DNA from: Comamonadaceae bacterium
Lineage (GTDB): Bacteria; Pseudomonadota; Gammaproteobacteria; Burkholderiales; Burkholderiaceae
Reading direction: 5' to 3'
Assembly (NCBI GenBank): GCA_947505915.1
Contig: CANNNH010000040.1
Coordinates: 1 to 10,535, forward strand
DNA: 10,535 bases
Part shown: piece after piece, positions 1 to 7,004 of the stretch
Layout of the letters: every line of letters starts with the position of its first letter
Numbering within the stretch: position 1 is the stretch's first letter
Notes under the pieces: model-generated
The model's database searches: none
Seen by the model: the letters and a program-made list of their open reading frames with translations, nothing else
What the model was told of the DNA's origin: nothing
Translations under genes and position numbers: made by a program

Positions 1-411
1 AGCGACTTGCAGCATGTCGGTGCTGCGCTGCTCGGGGCTGACCAGCCAGATGGCGACCAGCTCATTCAGCTTGGTCGCGTCCACCTTGTGAGCGCCTTCG
101 CACAAGCGGTGCGCGGCCGTGGTCTCCAGCACCATGCGCAGGTCGTAAAGTTCTTCAAAGCGATTGAAGTCAAAGGGCAGCACGCGCCAGCCGCTGCGAA
201 ACAGCACCTCGACAAAACCTTCTTGCTGCAACTTGAACAGCGCCTGACGCACCGGCGTGCGCGACACGCTAAGGCGCTCGCTGATTTCGGTTTCGGTGAA
301 GCGGTCGCCCGACACCAGCCGGAACTCGGCGATGTCGCGTTTGAGCTGGGTGTAGACGTCCACCGCACGCGAAGGATACGCGGGCGCTGACCGAAGGCTA
401 GAGATGTTCAC
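1..411 (-). CDS. GntR-family transcriptional regulator, FCD subfamily (3' end cut by window edge)
   Basis: Partial gene: 137 codons are visible and the frame is still open at position 1. The start is a GTG at 411-409. It is the first possible start after an in-frame TAG at 423-421, and no in-frame ATG lies nearby. Residues about 18-75 form the winged helix-turn-helix typical of GntR proteins (VYTQLKRDIAEFRL, then SERLSVSRTPVRQALFKLQ, then EGFVEVLFRSGWRV). From about residue 84 the sequence RFEELYDLRMVLETTAAHR matches the beginning of an FCD ligand-binding domain. Family knowledge: FCD regulators are usually repressors released by a small carboxylic acid. It begins 23 bp after the atzH-like stop on the same strand, so it should be the distal gene of the catabolic operon. 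I infer that it binds the palindrome at 7020-7031 and that a pathway intermediate is its effector. No good Shine-Dalgarno precedes the GTG, so translation may be coupled to the gene before it. Confidence 0.88.
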   Translation of the reverse strand, partial: MNISSLRSAPAYPSRAVDVYTQLKRDIAEFRLVSGDRFTETEISERLSVSRTPVRQALFKLQQEGFVEVLFRSGWRVLPFDFNRFEELYDLRMVLETTAAHRLCEGAHKVDATKLNELVAIWLVSPEQRSTDMLQVA

Positions 412-434
412 GCCCGGACTCTAGCAGCACCGCC

Positions 435-812
435 TCAGGGCATCAGACTCACATGCGCGGCCACCACGCGCCAGCCATCGTTGGTGCGCAGCCAGGTCTG
501 GCTTTGGCGGCCGGTGCGCGGGCTGCCGGTGCGCTGGAACTCGACGTTGGCAGTCGCCATGTCGCGGCCGTAGCTGGTGATGACGGTCTTGAGAAGTACG
601 CGCTCCAGCCCCTGCGCCGGCCGGCCGGCGCGAAAGGCCTGGATCTCGGCGTAGCCGTAGAGGTTTTCAGTGGCGCCATAACGCAGCGTGTGCGGGCTGT
701 TCCAGAACAACTCGTCGAGCACGGCAACGTCGTTGGAGATGAGTGCTTTTTCATAGCGCATGAATGCGGTGGTGACTTCGGCCAGCACGTCGGGAAGGTT
801 GATGTCGGTCAT
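435..812 (-). CDS. atzH: AtzH/HpxZ-like DUF3225 protein, probable 1,3-dicarboxyurea hydrolase
   Basis: 125 aa, a full-length small NTF2/SnoaL-like fold protein of the DUF3225 family. The family hallmark is clear at residues 33-66: DELFW, then [12 protein letters not shown], then AFRAGRP, then GL.R. Published work on AtzH of Pseudomonas sp. ADP assigns it the decarboxylating hydrolysis of 1,3-dicarboxyurea to allophanate. From memory, its key residues are Tyr22 and Arg46, which would correspond to Tyr20 and Arg44 here. The closest annotated alternative is HpxZ of the oxalurate/allantoin route in Klebsiella, which has the same fold and the same amidase and small-subunit partners. The nearby allophanate hydrolase favours the dicarboxyurea role. 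The gene starts 19 bp after the atzE-like stop, in an AT-rich gap with no convincing Shine-Dalgarno and an AT-only inverted repeat. The gntR gene follows 23 bp downstream. Confidence 0.87.
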   Translation of the reverse strand: MTDINLPDVLAEVTTAFMRYEKALISNDVAVLDELFWNSPHTLRYGATENLYGYAEIQAFRAGRPAQGLERVLLKTVITSYGRDMATANVEFQRTGSPRTGRQSQTWLRTNDGWRVVAAHVSLMP

Positions 813-838
813 TTTTTAATTTGTCAGTCGATTAAAAA
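813..838. repeat. AT-only inverted repeat between the atzE and atzH reading frames
   Basis: TTTTTAAT (813-820) and ATTAAAAA (831-838) are perfect reverse complements around a 10-base loop. The element overlaps the atzE-like stop codon (834-832) and abuts the atzH-like ATG (812-810). On the mRNA it could fold into a weak 8-bp A-U stem that hides the start until ribosomes finishing atzE open it. The pairing is seen; the function is inferred, and the stem is thermally weak. Confidence 0.4.
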
Positions 839-2250
839 TTCACAGGCCGGACCCGCGCCACGCCGGCTTCGGCCAGGCGCTGAGCGGCCGCAAAAGCCAG
901 GTCTTCGCGCCAGGGCGCGGCAATGATTTGCACGCCCAGCGGCATGCCGCCCGTGCCTTCGGGCCACAACGGCGCCGTCACCACCGGGCAACCGGCAAAC
1001 GAGATGGGCTGCGTCAGCAAACCCATGGCGGCGCGGCAGGGCTGCTGCGTGCCGTTGAGGTCCAGCCACTCGGTGCCGATCAGTGGCGCGCTCACCGGCG
1101 TGGCGGGGGCGATCAGCACGTCCCAGTCGGCAAACAAGGCGTTGACGCGCTCGCGGTAAACACGCCGAAAGCGCTGCGCGCGCAAGTACCAATCAGCCGG
1201 CTGCAAGGCACCGGCAATGAAGCGGTCTACCGACAGCGGCTCGAAGACTGCCGATTGCGTGCGCAGGTCGTCCAGGTGCAGGCTGCCGCCTTCGCTGGCG
1301 GTGATGATGAAAGCCGCGGAGCGGCCCAGCGCTGCGTCAGGCCACTGCACGGTGTTGGTGGCGCCCAGCGCTTGCGAGGCCATGCTCACGGCCATGCGGG
1401 CGGCAGCGCTGGCGTGTTCTTCAAAGTAGCCGCCCAGCACGCCGATGCGCAAGCCGGGGGCAGCGCCTTGCATGAGTGGCGTGACTGGCTGCACGCGCAG
1501 CGCATGGCAGCCGGGATCGCGCGCGTCGGGGCGTTGCAGCGTGTCATAGGCCAGTGCCAAGCCAGCCACGCTGCTGGCCAGCGGGCCGAGGTGGTCGATG
1601 CTGTAGACAAAGGGGTAGGTGCCGCGCCGCGACAGGCGCCCGAAGGTGGGCTTGAGACCCCAGACGCCGCACAGCGACGCGGGCACGCGGATCGAGCCGT
1701 TGGTGTCTGAGCCCAGCGTCATCGGTACCTGGCCGGCGGCCACCGCCGCGCCCGAGCCGCCAGACGAGCCGCCGCTGATGCGCGCCAGATCATGCGGGTT
1801 GTGGCAGGGGCCGTAGTGTGTGTTTTCGGTGGTGAAGCCGTAGGCGTACTCGTCCATGTTGAGCGCGCCGACCAACACCGCGCCGGCCGACTGCATTTGC
1901 TGCACCAGCACGGCGTCTGCTTCGGCCGGCGCATGGCTGCGGTTGACGATCGAGCCGGCCACCGTGACTTCGCCTTCAATGTCAAACAGGTTCTTGACCG
2001 CAAAGGGCACGCCGGCCAGTGGCCCCAGCGCTTGCGGTGCACGGGCGCGTTGCGCATCCACAGCGTCGGCCTCGGACTCAGCGCGGGCGCGGGTCTGCAA
2101 GGTGAAGGCGTTGACCTGGCCGTTGGTGGCTGCTATGCGCGCCAGACTGGCGGCCAGCAGCTCGCGTGCGCTGACAGCGCCACTGCGCACGGCCTGCGCC
2201 ATGCGCGCGGCGTCATCGCCGAATTCACGCAGCAGGTTCGGCCCGCTCAT
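832..2250 (-). CDS. atzE: AtzE-like amidase-signature hydrolase (probable 1-carboxybiuret amidohydrolase)
   Basis: 472 aa, a full-length amidase-signature enzyme. The Ser-cisSer-Lys triad can be placed: Lys86 in GVPFAVKN, the cis-Ser162 at the start of SSGGS, and the nucleophile Ser186 in SDTNGSIRVP, with the family's 24-residue spacing between the serines. The Asn before the nucleophile, in DTNGS where general amidases have DTGGS, matches my recollection of AtzE. Published work shows that AtzE with AtzG hydrolyses 1-carboxybiuret to 1,3-dicarboxyurea and ammonia, although it was first reported as a biuret hydrolase. The enzyme has no signal peptide and should be cytoplasmic. Its ATG (2250-2248) overlaps the stop of the small-subunit gene by ATGA, a sign of coupled, stoichiometric translation. 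HpxY of oxalurate catabolism has the same architecture and is the main alternative. The family call is firm; the exact substrate is inferred from the neighbouring atzF- and atzH-like genes. Confidence 0.88.
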   Translation of the reverse strand: MSGPNLLREFGDDAARMAQAVRSGAVSARELLAASLARIAATNGQVNAFTLQTRARAESEADAVDAQRARAPQALGPLAGVPFAVKNLFDIEGEVTVAGSIVNRSHAPAEADAVLVQQMQSAGAVLVGALNMDEYAYGFTTENTHYGPCHNPHDLARISGGSSGGSGAAVAAGQVPMTLGSDTNGSIRVPASLCGVWGLKPTFGRLSRRGTYPFVYSIDHLGPLASSVAGLALAYDTLQRPDARDPGCHALRVQPVTPLMQGAAPGLRIGVLGGYFEEHASAAARMAVSMASQALGATNTVQWPDAALGRSAAFIITASEGGSLHLDDLRTQSAVFEPLSVDRFIAGALQPADWYLRAQRFRRVYRERVNALFADWDVLIAPATPVSAPLIGTEWLDLNGTQQPCRAAMGLLTQPISFAGCPVVTAPLWPEGTGGMPLGVQIIAAPWREDLAFAAAQRLAEAGVARVRPVNF

Positions 2251-2474
2251 CGCCGACCTTTGGGTGGGGCCGGGTCTGAGTCCGGAAACGGTGCAGGAGA
2301 GTAAATTTGCACCAGCTCGTCATGCGGCGCCAGCGCCGCGCTTTCCAGCAAGCCGGCCATGGCCACGGTGCGCTGCAAATGTACCGCCACACGCGCCGCT
2401 TGCGCGGCGTCCAGTGGCAAGCGCATCAGCGCGGCGGTGGCCTGCACATAGGTCAGAGTCTGTTGCTCGTTCAT
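2247..2474 (-). CDS. atzG: AtzG-like GatC-related small subunit (DUF4089)
   Basis: 75 aa. The protein resembles the DUF4089/AtzG/HpxX family: an N-terminal helical hairpin (residues 8-37, TYVQATAALMRLPLDAAQAARVAVHLQRT) followed by a segment ending in a Pro/Asp-rich tail. AtzG was described as a vestigial GatC-like subunit that forms a heterotetramer with AtzE and is needed for its stability. The same job is expected here because the stop codon overlaps the start of the atzE-like gene by 4 bp (ATGA). A GGAG about 11 bases before the ATG can serve as its ribosome site, and it lies 17 bp after the ABC ATPase stop. The identity depends largely on size, helical pattern and position; the short sequence alone is weak evidence. 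Confidence 0.8.
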   Translation of the reverse strand: MNEQQTLTYVQATAALMRLPLDAAQAARVAVHLQRTVAMAGLLESAALAPHDELVQIYSPAPFPDSDPAPPKGRR

Positions 2475-2491
2475 GTCGGGCTTGGCTCCGC

Positions 2492-3292
2492 TTAGCGCCG
2501 CACTTCGCGCTGGAACACTTCCAGGCTGCGTTTTTTGGCGTGAATGAAACTGGCCTCTGACAGTGTTTCGGTGGTGCGCGGCCGGGCATCGCCATAGGGC
2601 AGGATTTCGGCCACACGCGTCGGCCGCTTGGTCAGCAGCAGCACCTCGTCGGCCAGGTAGACCGCTTCTTCGAGGTCGTGCGAGACCAGCAGCATGGTGG
2701 TGCCGGTCTGAATGAACACCTCTTGCAGCTTCTCGCGGATGAACAGTGTCATTTCAAAATCGAGCGCCGAAAAAGGCTCGTCGAGAAACAGCACCTCAGG
2801 GTTGGGCGCCAACGCCCGCATGATGGAGGCGGTCTGTTGCTGGCCGCCTGAGAGTTCATAAGGGTAGCGGTTCAAATCAAACTTGACATCGAACGAAGCC
2901 ACCAACTCGGCCATGCGGCGGTCTACCTCAGCCTTGCTCTTGCCTTCGAGCTTGAGCGGGTAGGCGATGTTGTCGATGGTGCGCATCCAGGGGAACATCG
3001 CTTCGCGGTAGTTCTGGAACACATAGCCGATCTTGGTGTCCTTGAGCGTCTTGCCGTCAAACAAAATTTCGCCCGCGTCAATCGGCACCAGACCGGCGAT
3101 CATGTTGATCAGCGTGGACTTGCCGCAGCCGTTGGGGCCGAAGACCGAGGTGATCTTGTGCTTGGGGATGTCCAGGTCAAAGTTCTCGTACAAGGGCCAG
3201 CCGGCAAAGTACTTGGTCAGGCCGCGGATGGTGATGTGCGTGCCGGCCGGGCCGGAAAGGCGGCACCGGCACATCGGTGCTGAAGGGCGCAT
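2492..3292 (-). CDS. ABC transporter ATP-binding protein, nitrate/sulfonate/taurine type; 5' end probably frameshifted
   Basis: The longest open frame is 266 aa and holds every ATPase motif. Residue numbers count from ATG 3292: Walker A GPNGCGKST (52-60), Q-loop Gln93 in VFQNYREAMFPW, signature LSGGQQ (147-152), Walker B VLFLDE (167-172) and H-loop His205 in LLVSHDLEEA. It resembles SsuB/TauB/NrtD ATPases that energise uptake of small anions or amides, acting at the cytoplasmic face with the next upstream permease. The start is odd. ATG 3292 follows directly on an in-frame TGA, has no Shine-Dalgarno, and gives an unusual leader (MRPSAPMCRCRLSG). A far better start, ATG 3305, overlaps the permease stop (ATGA) and has GGAG six bases upstream, but it lies in another frame. 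Removing one base from the GGG at 3249-3251 would join it smoothly (VPPFRPAGTHITIRGL). Either there is a sequence error or the gene has a frameshift very near its start. Confidence 0.9.
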   Translation of the reverse strand: MRPSAPMCRCRLSGPAGTHITIRGLTKYFAGWPLYENFDLDIPKHKITSVFGPNGCGKSTLINMIAGLVPIDAGEILFDGKTLKDTKIGYVFQNYREAMFPWMRTIDNIAYPLKLEGKSKAEVDRRMAELVASFDVKFDLNRYPYELSGGQQQTASIMRALAPNPEVLFLDEPFSALDFEMTLFIREKLQEVFIQTGTTMLLVSHDLEEAVYLADEVLLLTKRPTRVAEILPYGDARPRTTETLSEASFIHAKKRSLEVFQREVRR

Positions 3293-3305
3293 TCAATACA
3301 GTCAT
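3249..3305 (-). other. Apparent one-base frameshift between the coupled start and the body of the ABC ATPase gene
   Basis: From ATG 3305 the frame reads MTVLNAPFSTDVPVPPFRPG and then departs into nonsense ending at a TGA. The conserved ATPase body (THITIRGLTKYF) is in the +1 frame. The two join if one C is dropped from the GGCCCGGCCGG run (minus strand; GGG at 3249-3251 on the plus strand). The good ribosome site (GGAG, 3315-3312) and the ATGA overlap both belong to the 3305 frame. Seen directly; whether it is real or a read or assembly error cannot be told here. Confidence 0.65.
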
Positions 3306-4192
3306 CTTCCACTCCAGTGCACGATGCGGCGTTCAGCCATCAAAAACATAATGTTGAGCGCGTAACCCAGCGCACCGGCCGACAAAATAGCGGCGTACAT
3401 GCTTTTCACGTTAAGCACTTGCTGCGCATCAATGATGCGGTGACCCAAGCCGCTTTCCGAGCCGATGAACATCTCGGCGACGATGACAATCACCAGCGCC
3501 ATAGACACCGCCGAACGCAAACCGACGAAGGTAGGCTGCAGGCTTTCCCAGATCAGCACGTCTTTGAAAATCTGCCAGCGTGAAGCGCCCATGACGCGTG
3601 CCGCCATAACGCGTTGCTTGCGCGCGTTGATGACGCCATACGCGCTGTTGAAGATGACAATCAAAAACGCACCGAAAGCAGCAATCGCGACCTTGTTGAT
3701 GTCTGACACACCAAAGATCAAGAGGAACAGTGGAATCAGCGCCGACGAGGGCGTAGAGCGGAAAAAGTCAATGAGGAATTCGACGCTGCGGTAGGCTTTT
3801 TCATTGCTGCCAAGCAGCACACCCAACGGCACACCGACCACCGCCGCCAGCGTGAAAGCCTGCAAGGTGCGCAGGAAGGTCACCCCGAAGTCGAGCAGCA
3901 GCGTGCCGCCGGCGAATCCGGTGACCAGCGCCACCAGGGTGGCCGACGGGCTGGGCAACAAGATGGCCTTGATGAAGCCAAAGCGCACCGCGATGTCCCA
4001 GACGATGAAGAGCACCAGCGGCCCGATGAAGGGCAACAGACGACTGGCAGCGGACACCTTGGGCGGCGTGCTGGCCTGCGGGGCGGGCGCGGACCAGGCG
4101 GGCGCAGCTGCCATTGCAGGCGCCGAGGAAGGCTCTGTATTGGCCGTCGTACTGGCGTCGGCGCCCACCACCGGTGTGATCAGGTAAGGCAT
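3302..4192 (-). CDS. ABC transporter permease, SsuC/TauC/NrtB-like
   Basis: 296 aa inner-membrane permease of the binding-protein-dependent type. Hydrophobic segments can be seen at about residues 53-70, 97-127, 148-162, 166-186, 230-245 and 267-285. The cytoplasmic EAA loop that contacts the ATPase lies at about 198-217 (ARVMGASRWQIFKDVLIWES). This family usually works as a homodimer importing sulfonates, nitrate, taurine, pyrimidine precursors or similar small polar molecules. The substrate here is inferred only from the surrounding genes (an acylated urea or s-triazine breakdown product). The first 50 residues are an Ala/Pro/Ser/Thr-rich cytoplasmic tail, longer than usual. The ATG begins 3 bp after the binding-protein stop (TAA-GCC-ATG), and the stop TGA shares bases with the ATG at 3305, so the three transporter genes are tightly coupled. 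Confidence 0.93.
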   Translation of the reverse strand: MPYLITPVVGADASTTANTEPSSAPAMAAAPAWSAPAPQASTPPKVSAASRLLPFIGPLVLFIVWDIAVRFGFIKAILLPSPSATLVALVTGFAGGTLLLDFGVTFLRTLQAFTLAAVVGVPLGVLLGSNEKAYRSVEFLIDFFRSTPSSALIPLFLLIFGVSDINKVAIAAFGAFLIVIFNSAYGVINARKQRVMAARVMGASRWQIFKDVLIWESLQPTFVGLRSAVSMALVIVIVAEMFIGSESGLGHRIIDAQQVLNVKSMYAAILSAGALGYALNIMFLMAERRIVHWSGR

Positions 4193-4195
4193 GGC

Positions 4196-5203
4196 TTAGT
4201 CTTTGTAGAGCAAGCCATCCACCAACACCTTCTTGTCGAAGATACCTTTTTCGGTGAACAGGTCGTAGAACTTCTGGAAGTAAGCCACGTCGCTGGGCTT
4301 GAACTCGTTGTAAAGCATGTAAGAGGCCAGCGGCACTTCGCTGGTGAGCGCACCTTCGATGGCTGTGTAGCCCTTCATGAATGTGCGTGCTTCGGCCGGC
4401 TTGGTGCGCACCAACTCGATGCCGCGCGTGTAAGCGGCGATAAATTTCTTGGCCACATCCGGGTTCTTCTTGATGAACTCGGTGGTCAGGCTGGCCGCGC
4501 CGCCATGCCACGGGGCCATGGCGTCGCCCAGGATGTACTTGGCCACCACGCCGGCTTCAATCACGCGGGTGGTGCCGTTCATGCGGCCGATGGTGCCGGT
4601 GGGCTCGAGCGTGTAGCAAGCGTCCACTTGACCTGCGACCAGAGCGGCGACGTGCTGGCCGATGGGCAGCTCGATCACCGTGGCGCCAGTGGCACCGGCA
4701 CGCTCAAGCATGGTCTTGGCCAGCGTGACGTTCTGGATGCCGGGGCCGGATGCGACTTTCTTGCCTTTGAGGTCGGCCATGGTTTTGACCGGGCTGTCTT
4801 TGGGCACGATGAATTCGTCCAGCACAAACTTGGCGTTGCTCGGGTTGGTGGCAAATATTTTGAACAGGCCGGGCTGGGCAATCTCGCCGATGGCCAGGTT
4901 GGCCGAGCCGGTGCCGTTGGAGCTGCCGTCGGAGCGGCCGGCGAGCATGGCTTCCATCACCTGCTGAGCGCCGGCGAACTTGATGGCCTCGACATCCAGA
5001 CCGGCTTCTTTGAAGTAGCCTTTTTCAATGGCCGCAAAAAACGGCAAGCCGGCGGCCACAGGCCAATAACCAATGCGGATTTTCGGGCGGGCCTGCGCCA
5101 GCACGATGGCGGGCATGGCCAGAGTGCCCAGCACGGCAGCGCCGGCTTGGAGCAAACGGCGGCGTGAGGCGGCGGATTTGGAGGGCTGGCTTGATGCGGT
5201 CAT
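4196..5203 (-). CDS. ABC transporter substrate-binding protein (NMT1/SsuA-like), Tat-type signal
   Basis: 335 aa periplasmic solute-binding protein. The N-terminus carries a twin-arginine-like signal (SRRRLLQ, arginines 14-16), a hydrophobic stretch at 20-35 and a probable signal peptidase site after AQA38. The mature part opens with PKIRIGYWPVAAGLPFFAAIEKGYF, typical of the NMT1/SsuA fold, followed by a QQVMEAMLAG segment and an LPIGQHVAALVAGQVDACYT region that line the ligand cleft in relatives. It should deliver the nitrogen compound to the permease and ATPase encoded directly downstream. The ATG at 5203 has a strong AAGGAG seven bases upstream, the best ribosome site in the operon, which fits the need for excess binding protein. 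A 52-bp gap separates it from the atzF-like stop; I see no clear promoter or terminator in the gap, only a direct repeat AAAAGTGA (5228-5235 and 5242-5249). Confidence 0.93.
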   Translation of the reverse strand: MTASSQPSKSAASRRRLLQAGAAVLGTLAMPAIVLAQARPKIRIGYWPVAAGLPFFAAIEKGYFKEAGLDVEAIKFAGAQQVMEAMLAGRSDGSSNGTGSANLAIGEIAQPGLFKIFATNPSNAKFVLDEFIVPKDSPVKTMADLKGKKVASGPGIQNVTLAKTMLERAGATGATVIELPIGQHVAALVAGQVDACYTLEPTGTIGRMNGTTRVIEAGVVAKYILGDAMAPWHGGAASLTTEFIKKNPDVAKKFIAAYTRGIELVRTKPAEARTFMKGYTAIEGALTSEVPLASYMLYNEFKPSDVAYFQKFYDLFTEKGIFDKKVLVDGLLYKD

Positions 5204-5210
5204 GATGAAA

Positions 5211-5216
5211 CTCCTT
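5211..5216 (-). promoter_or_regulatory. Strong Shine-Dalgarno of the binding-protein gene
   Basis: On the minus strand AAGGAG is followed by seven bases and then ATG at 5203. It fixes the start of the binding-protein gene, and it contrasts with the weak or absent ribosome sites of the atzF-, atzH- and gntR-like genes. Confidence 0.75.
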
Positions 5217-5255
5217 GGATGAGGTTAAAAAGTGAGGCGAGAAAAGTGAATGGTT

Positions 5256-7004
5256 CTAGGGCTCAGCCTTGGGCGACATCAGCGCGACATAGGCCCGCCA
5301 GCCGCCCAGGTGCGTGATGTCTTGCGCGCCTTGCACGCCCTCGGCTTCGCAGACAAAACCCTGCACGCTGCTGCCGTCGGCCAGCCGCAGCGTGCCGATG
5401 CCCAACGGGGCCGCAATGAGTGCGACTAATGAGCCGTAGTGCGCCAGCGGCATGTCCCAGATTTCAAGCGCGATGGCTGCGCCCTGGCCGGGGGCAACGC
5501 GCAACAAGCCCGGCTTGGGCGGTGTGCTGCCGGGCAGCGCGTAAAAGCGGTAGTCAGGTGCAGTGCTGGTGCTGCCCACCAGCGTGGCACCGCGCTCAAT
5601 GAGCTGGCTGTTGAGCGGCATGCCCGACAAATGCGCGCCGACCACGGCGACCCGCACGCTGGCTGCAGCGGGGCGGCTTAAGCCGGCCATCGGCTTGGGC
5701 GCCGGTAGCGGCTCACCCGTGGCGCCTTGCGTGAGTCCGGTTAAGTGGTGATAACGCTGACCGAGCTCGGCGAGTTGCCAGTCGCTGCCGCAGCGGCCAA
5801 TGAGCGTGATGCCAAACGGCAAGCCGTCAGGCCGTATCGCGCTGGGCACCGACAGGGCCGCGTAGTCGAGCAAGTTGACGAAGTTGGTGTACTCGCCCAG
5901 TCGCCGGTTGAGCTCGACAGGATCGGCCTGCATGGCGGCCACGCTGTAGTGCGTGGGTGCGGTCGGCACCACCAGCAGGTCCAGGCCGGCCCACAGTGCA
6001 TCGGCGCGTTGGCCTAGCAGCTTGAGCTGGGTCTGGGCGTCAAAGAGGTCTGCCGCGCTGAACTTTTTGCCATTGGCAATGATGCTGCGCACCGGCTCGA
6101 TCACTTCGTGCTCGTGCGCGTCAAAGAAGGGGCGGATGGCGGCGTAGCGCTCGGCCACCAGCGCACTGCCGTAGAGCAACTGAGCCGCTTGCTTGAAAGG
6201 TGCAAAGTCGAGTTGCACCGGCGTGCCGCCCATGGCTTGCAGGCGCTCGATGGCCTCGGCAAATGCGGCTTCGGCCTGCGAGTCGCCAAAGAATTCGAGC
6301 TGGTCCGGCACACCAAAGTGAAAGTTCGCCGCCAAGGCGCTGCTAGCCAGCGGTAGGTCGCGTGAGTAAGCGTCCTGCGGGTCGTGTCCGATGGCATTTT
6401 CGAGCACCTGCACGGCGGTGGCCACCGTGCGCGCAAAAATAGAGACGCAGTCCACACTTTGCGCAGCTGGCAACACGCCGCGCGTGCTGATCAGCCCGCG
6501 TGAGGGCTTGAGGCCGACGATGTTGTTCAGCCCGGCCGGCACGCGGCCGGAGCCGGCGGTGTCGGTGCCGAGTGAAAAATCAACCTGGCCCGTTGCCACC
6601 ACATAAGCAGAGCCGGAACTCGACCCGCCTGATACATAAGCGGGGTTGAAGGCATTGGGCACCGGTCCATGCGGCGAGCGTGTGCCGTTGAGGCCGCAGG
6701 CAAATTGATCTAGATTTGTCTTGCCCGCCAGCGTTGCACCGGCGTTGAGCAGTTTGTGCACCACTTGTGCGCTTTCTTGCGCTTCAAAGGCAAACGCAGG
6801 GCAGGCGGCGCTGGTCACCAGGCCCGCAACATCGATGTTGTCTTTGACCGCAAAGCGCAGACCTGCCAAAGGCTGCGGGCCTGTTGTTTTATGGCTGGGC
6901 GCCACGTTGGTCCGCAACAGCCACGCGTTGTCAGGCGCTGCAGGGTTTGAGCCTTGCAGTGTGTTGCCCGCATTTGGGCTGTCAGTTAATGTGTGTTGCA
7001 CCAA
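5256..7004 (-). CDS. atzF: Allophanate hydrolase (AtzF-like), first gene of the operon
   Basis: 582 aa and two domains. Residues about 45-425 are an amidase-signature domain with Lys54 (FAVKDNIDVAG), cis-Ser128 (GGSSSGS) and nucleophile Ser152 (DTAGSGRVPAG), the serines 24 apart as expected. Residues about 450-572 are the allophanate hydrolase C-terminal domain (VVGAHLSGMPLNSQL, YALPGSTPPKPGL, APLGIGTLRLADG, DITHLGGWRAY). Allophanate is hydrolysed to ammonia and CO2, the last step of cyanuric acid, biuret and urea-amidolyase routes. It is cytoplasmic. No in-frame ATG exists between the upstream TGA (7085-7083) and the conserved region. The start is therefore TTG 7004 or the adjacent GTG 7001, with only a weak GGA before them. 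Compared with my memory of AtzF (about 605 aa), the N-terminal helical segment before the NAWLL motif is missing. The sigma-54 promoter at 7054-7038 would give a leader of only about 25 bases. Confidence 0.93.
   Translation of the reverse strand: MVQHTLTDSPNAGNTLQGSNPAAPDNAWLLRTNVAPSHKTTGPQPLAGLRFAVKDNIDVAGLVTSAACPAFAFEAQESAQVVHKLLNAGATLAGKTNLDQFACGLNGTRSPHGPVPNAFNPAYVSGGSSSGSAYVVATGQVDFSLGTDTAGSGRVPAGLNNIVGLKPSRGLISTRGVLPAAQSVDCVSIFARTVATAVQVLENAIGHDPQDAYSRDLPLASSALAANFHFGVPDQLEFFGDSQAEAAFAEAIERLQAMGGTPVQLDFAPFKQAAQLLYGSALVAERYAAIRPFFDAHEHEVIEPVRSIIANGKKFSAADLFDAQTQLKLLGQRADALWAGLDLLVVPTAPTHYSVAAMQADPVELNRRLGEYTNFVNLLDYAALSVPSAIRPDGLPFGITLIGRCGSDWQLAELGQRYHHLTGLTQGATGEPLPAPKPMAGLSRPAAASVRVAVVGAHLSGMPLNSQLIERGATLVGSTSTAPDYRFYALPGSTPPKPGLLRVAPGQGAAIALEIWDMPLAHYGSLVALIAAPLGIGTLRLADGSSVQGFVCEAEGVQGAQDITHLGGWRAYVALMSPKAEP

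Noticed and set aside
928..1710. Long plus-strand open frame of about 260 codons antisense to the atzE-like gene.
   Set aside because: It lies wholly within a well-supported amidase gene, has no recognisable domain and a His/Gly/Arg-rich composition typical of antisense frames in GC-rich DNA.
435..2474. Assignment of the amidase trio as HpxXYZ (oxalurate catabolism).
   Set aside because: It remains a real alternative because the families are shared, but the allophanate hydrolase at the head of the same operon fits the carboxybiuret/dicarboxyurea route better, and no oxamate or allantoin enzyme is visible.
3801..4511. Minus-strand frame of 236 codons across the permease/binding-protein junction.
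   Set aside because: It overlaps two conserved genes in an alternative frame and has no domain-like sequence.
5228..5249. Direct repeat AAAAGTGA (14-bp period) in the gap before the binding-protein gene as a regulatory site.
   Set aside because: Two short copies in an AT-rich 52-bp gap with no promoter around them; too little to support a function beyond noting it.
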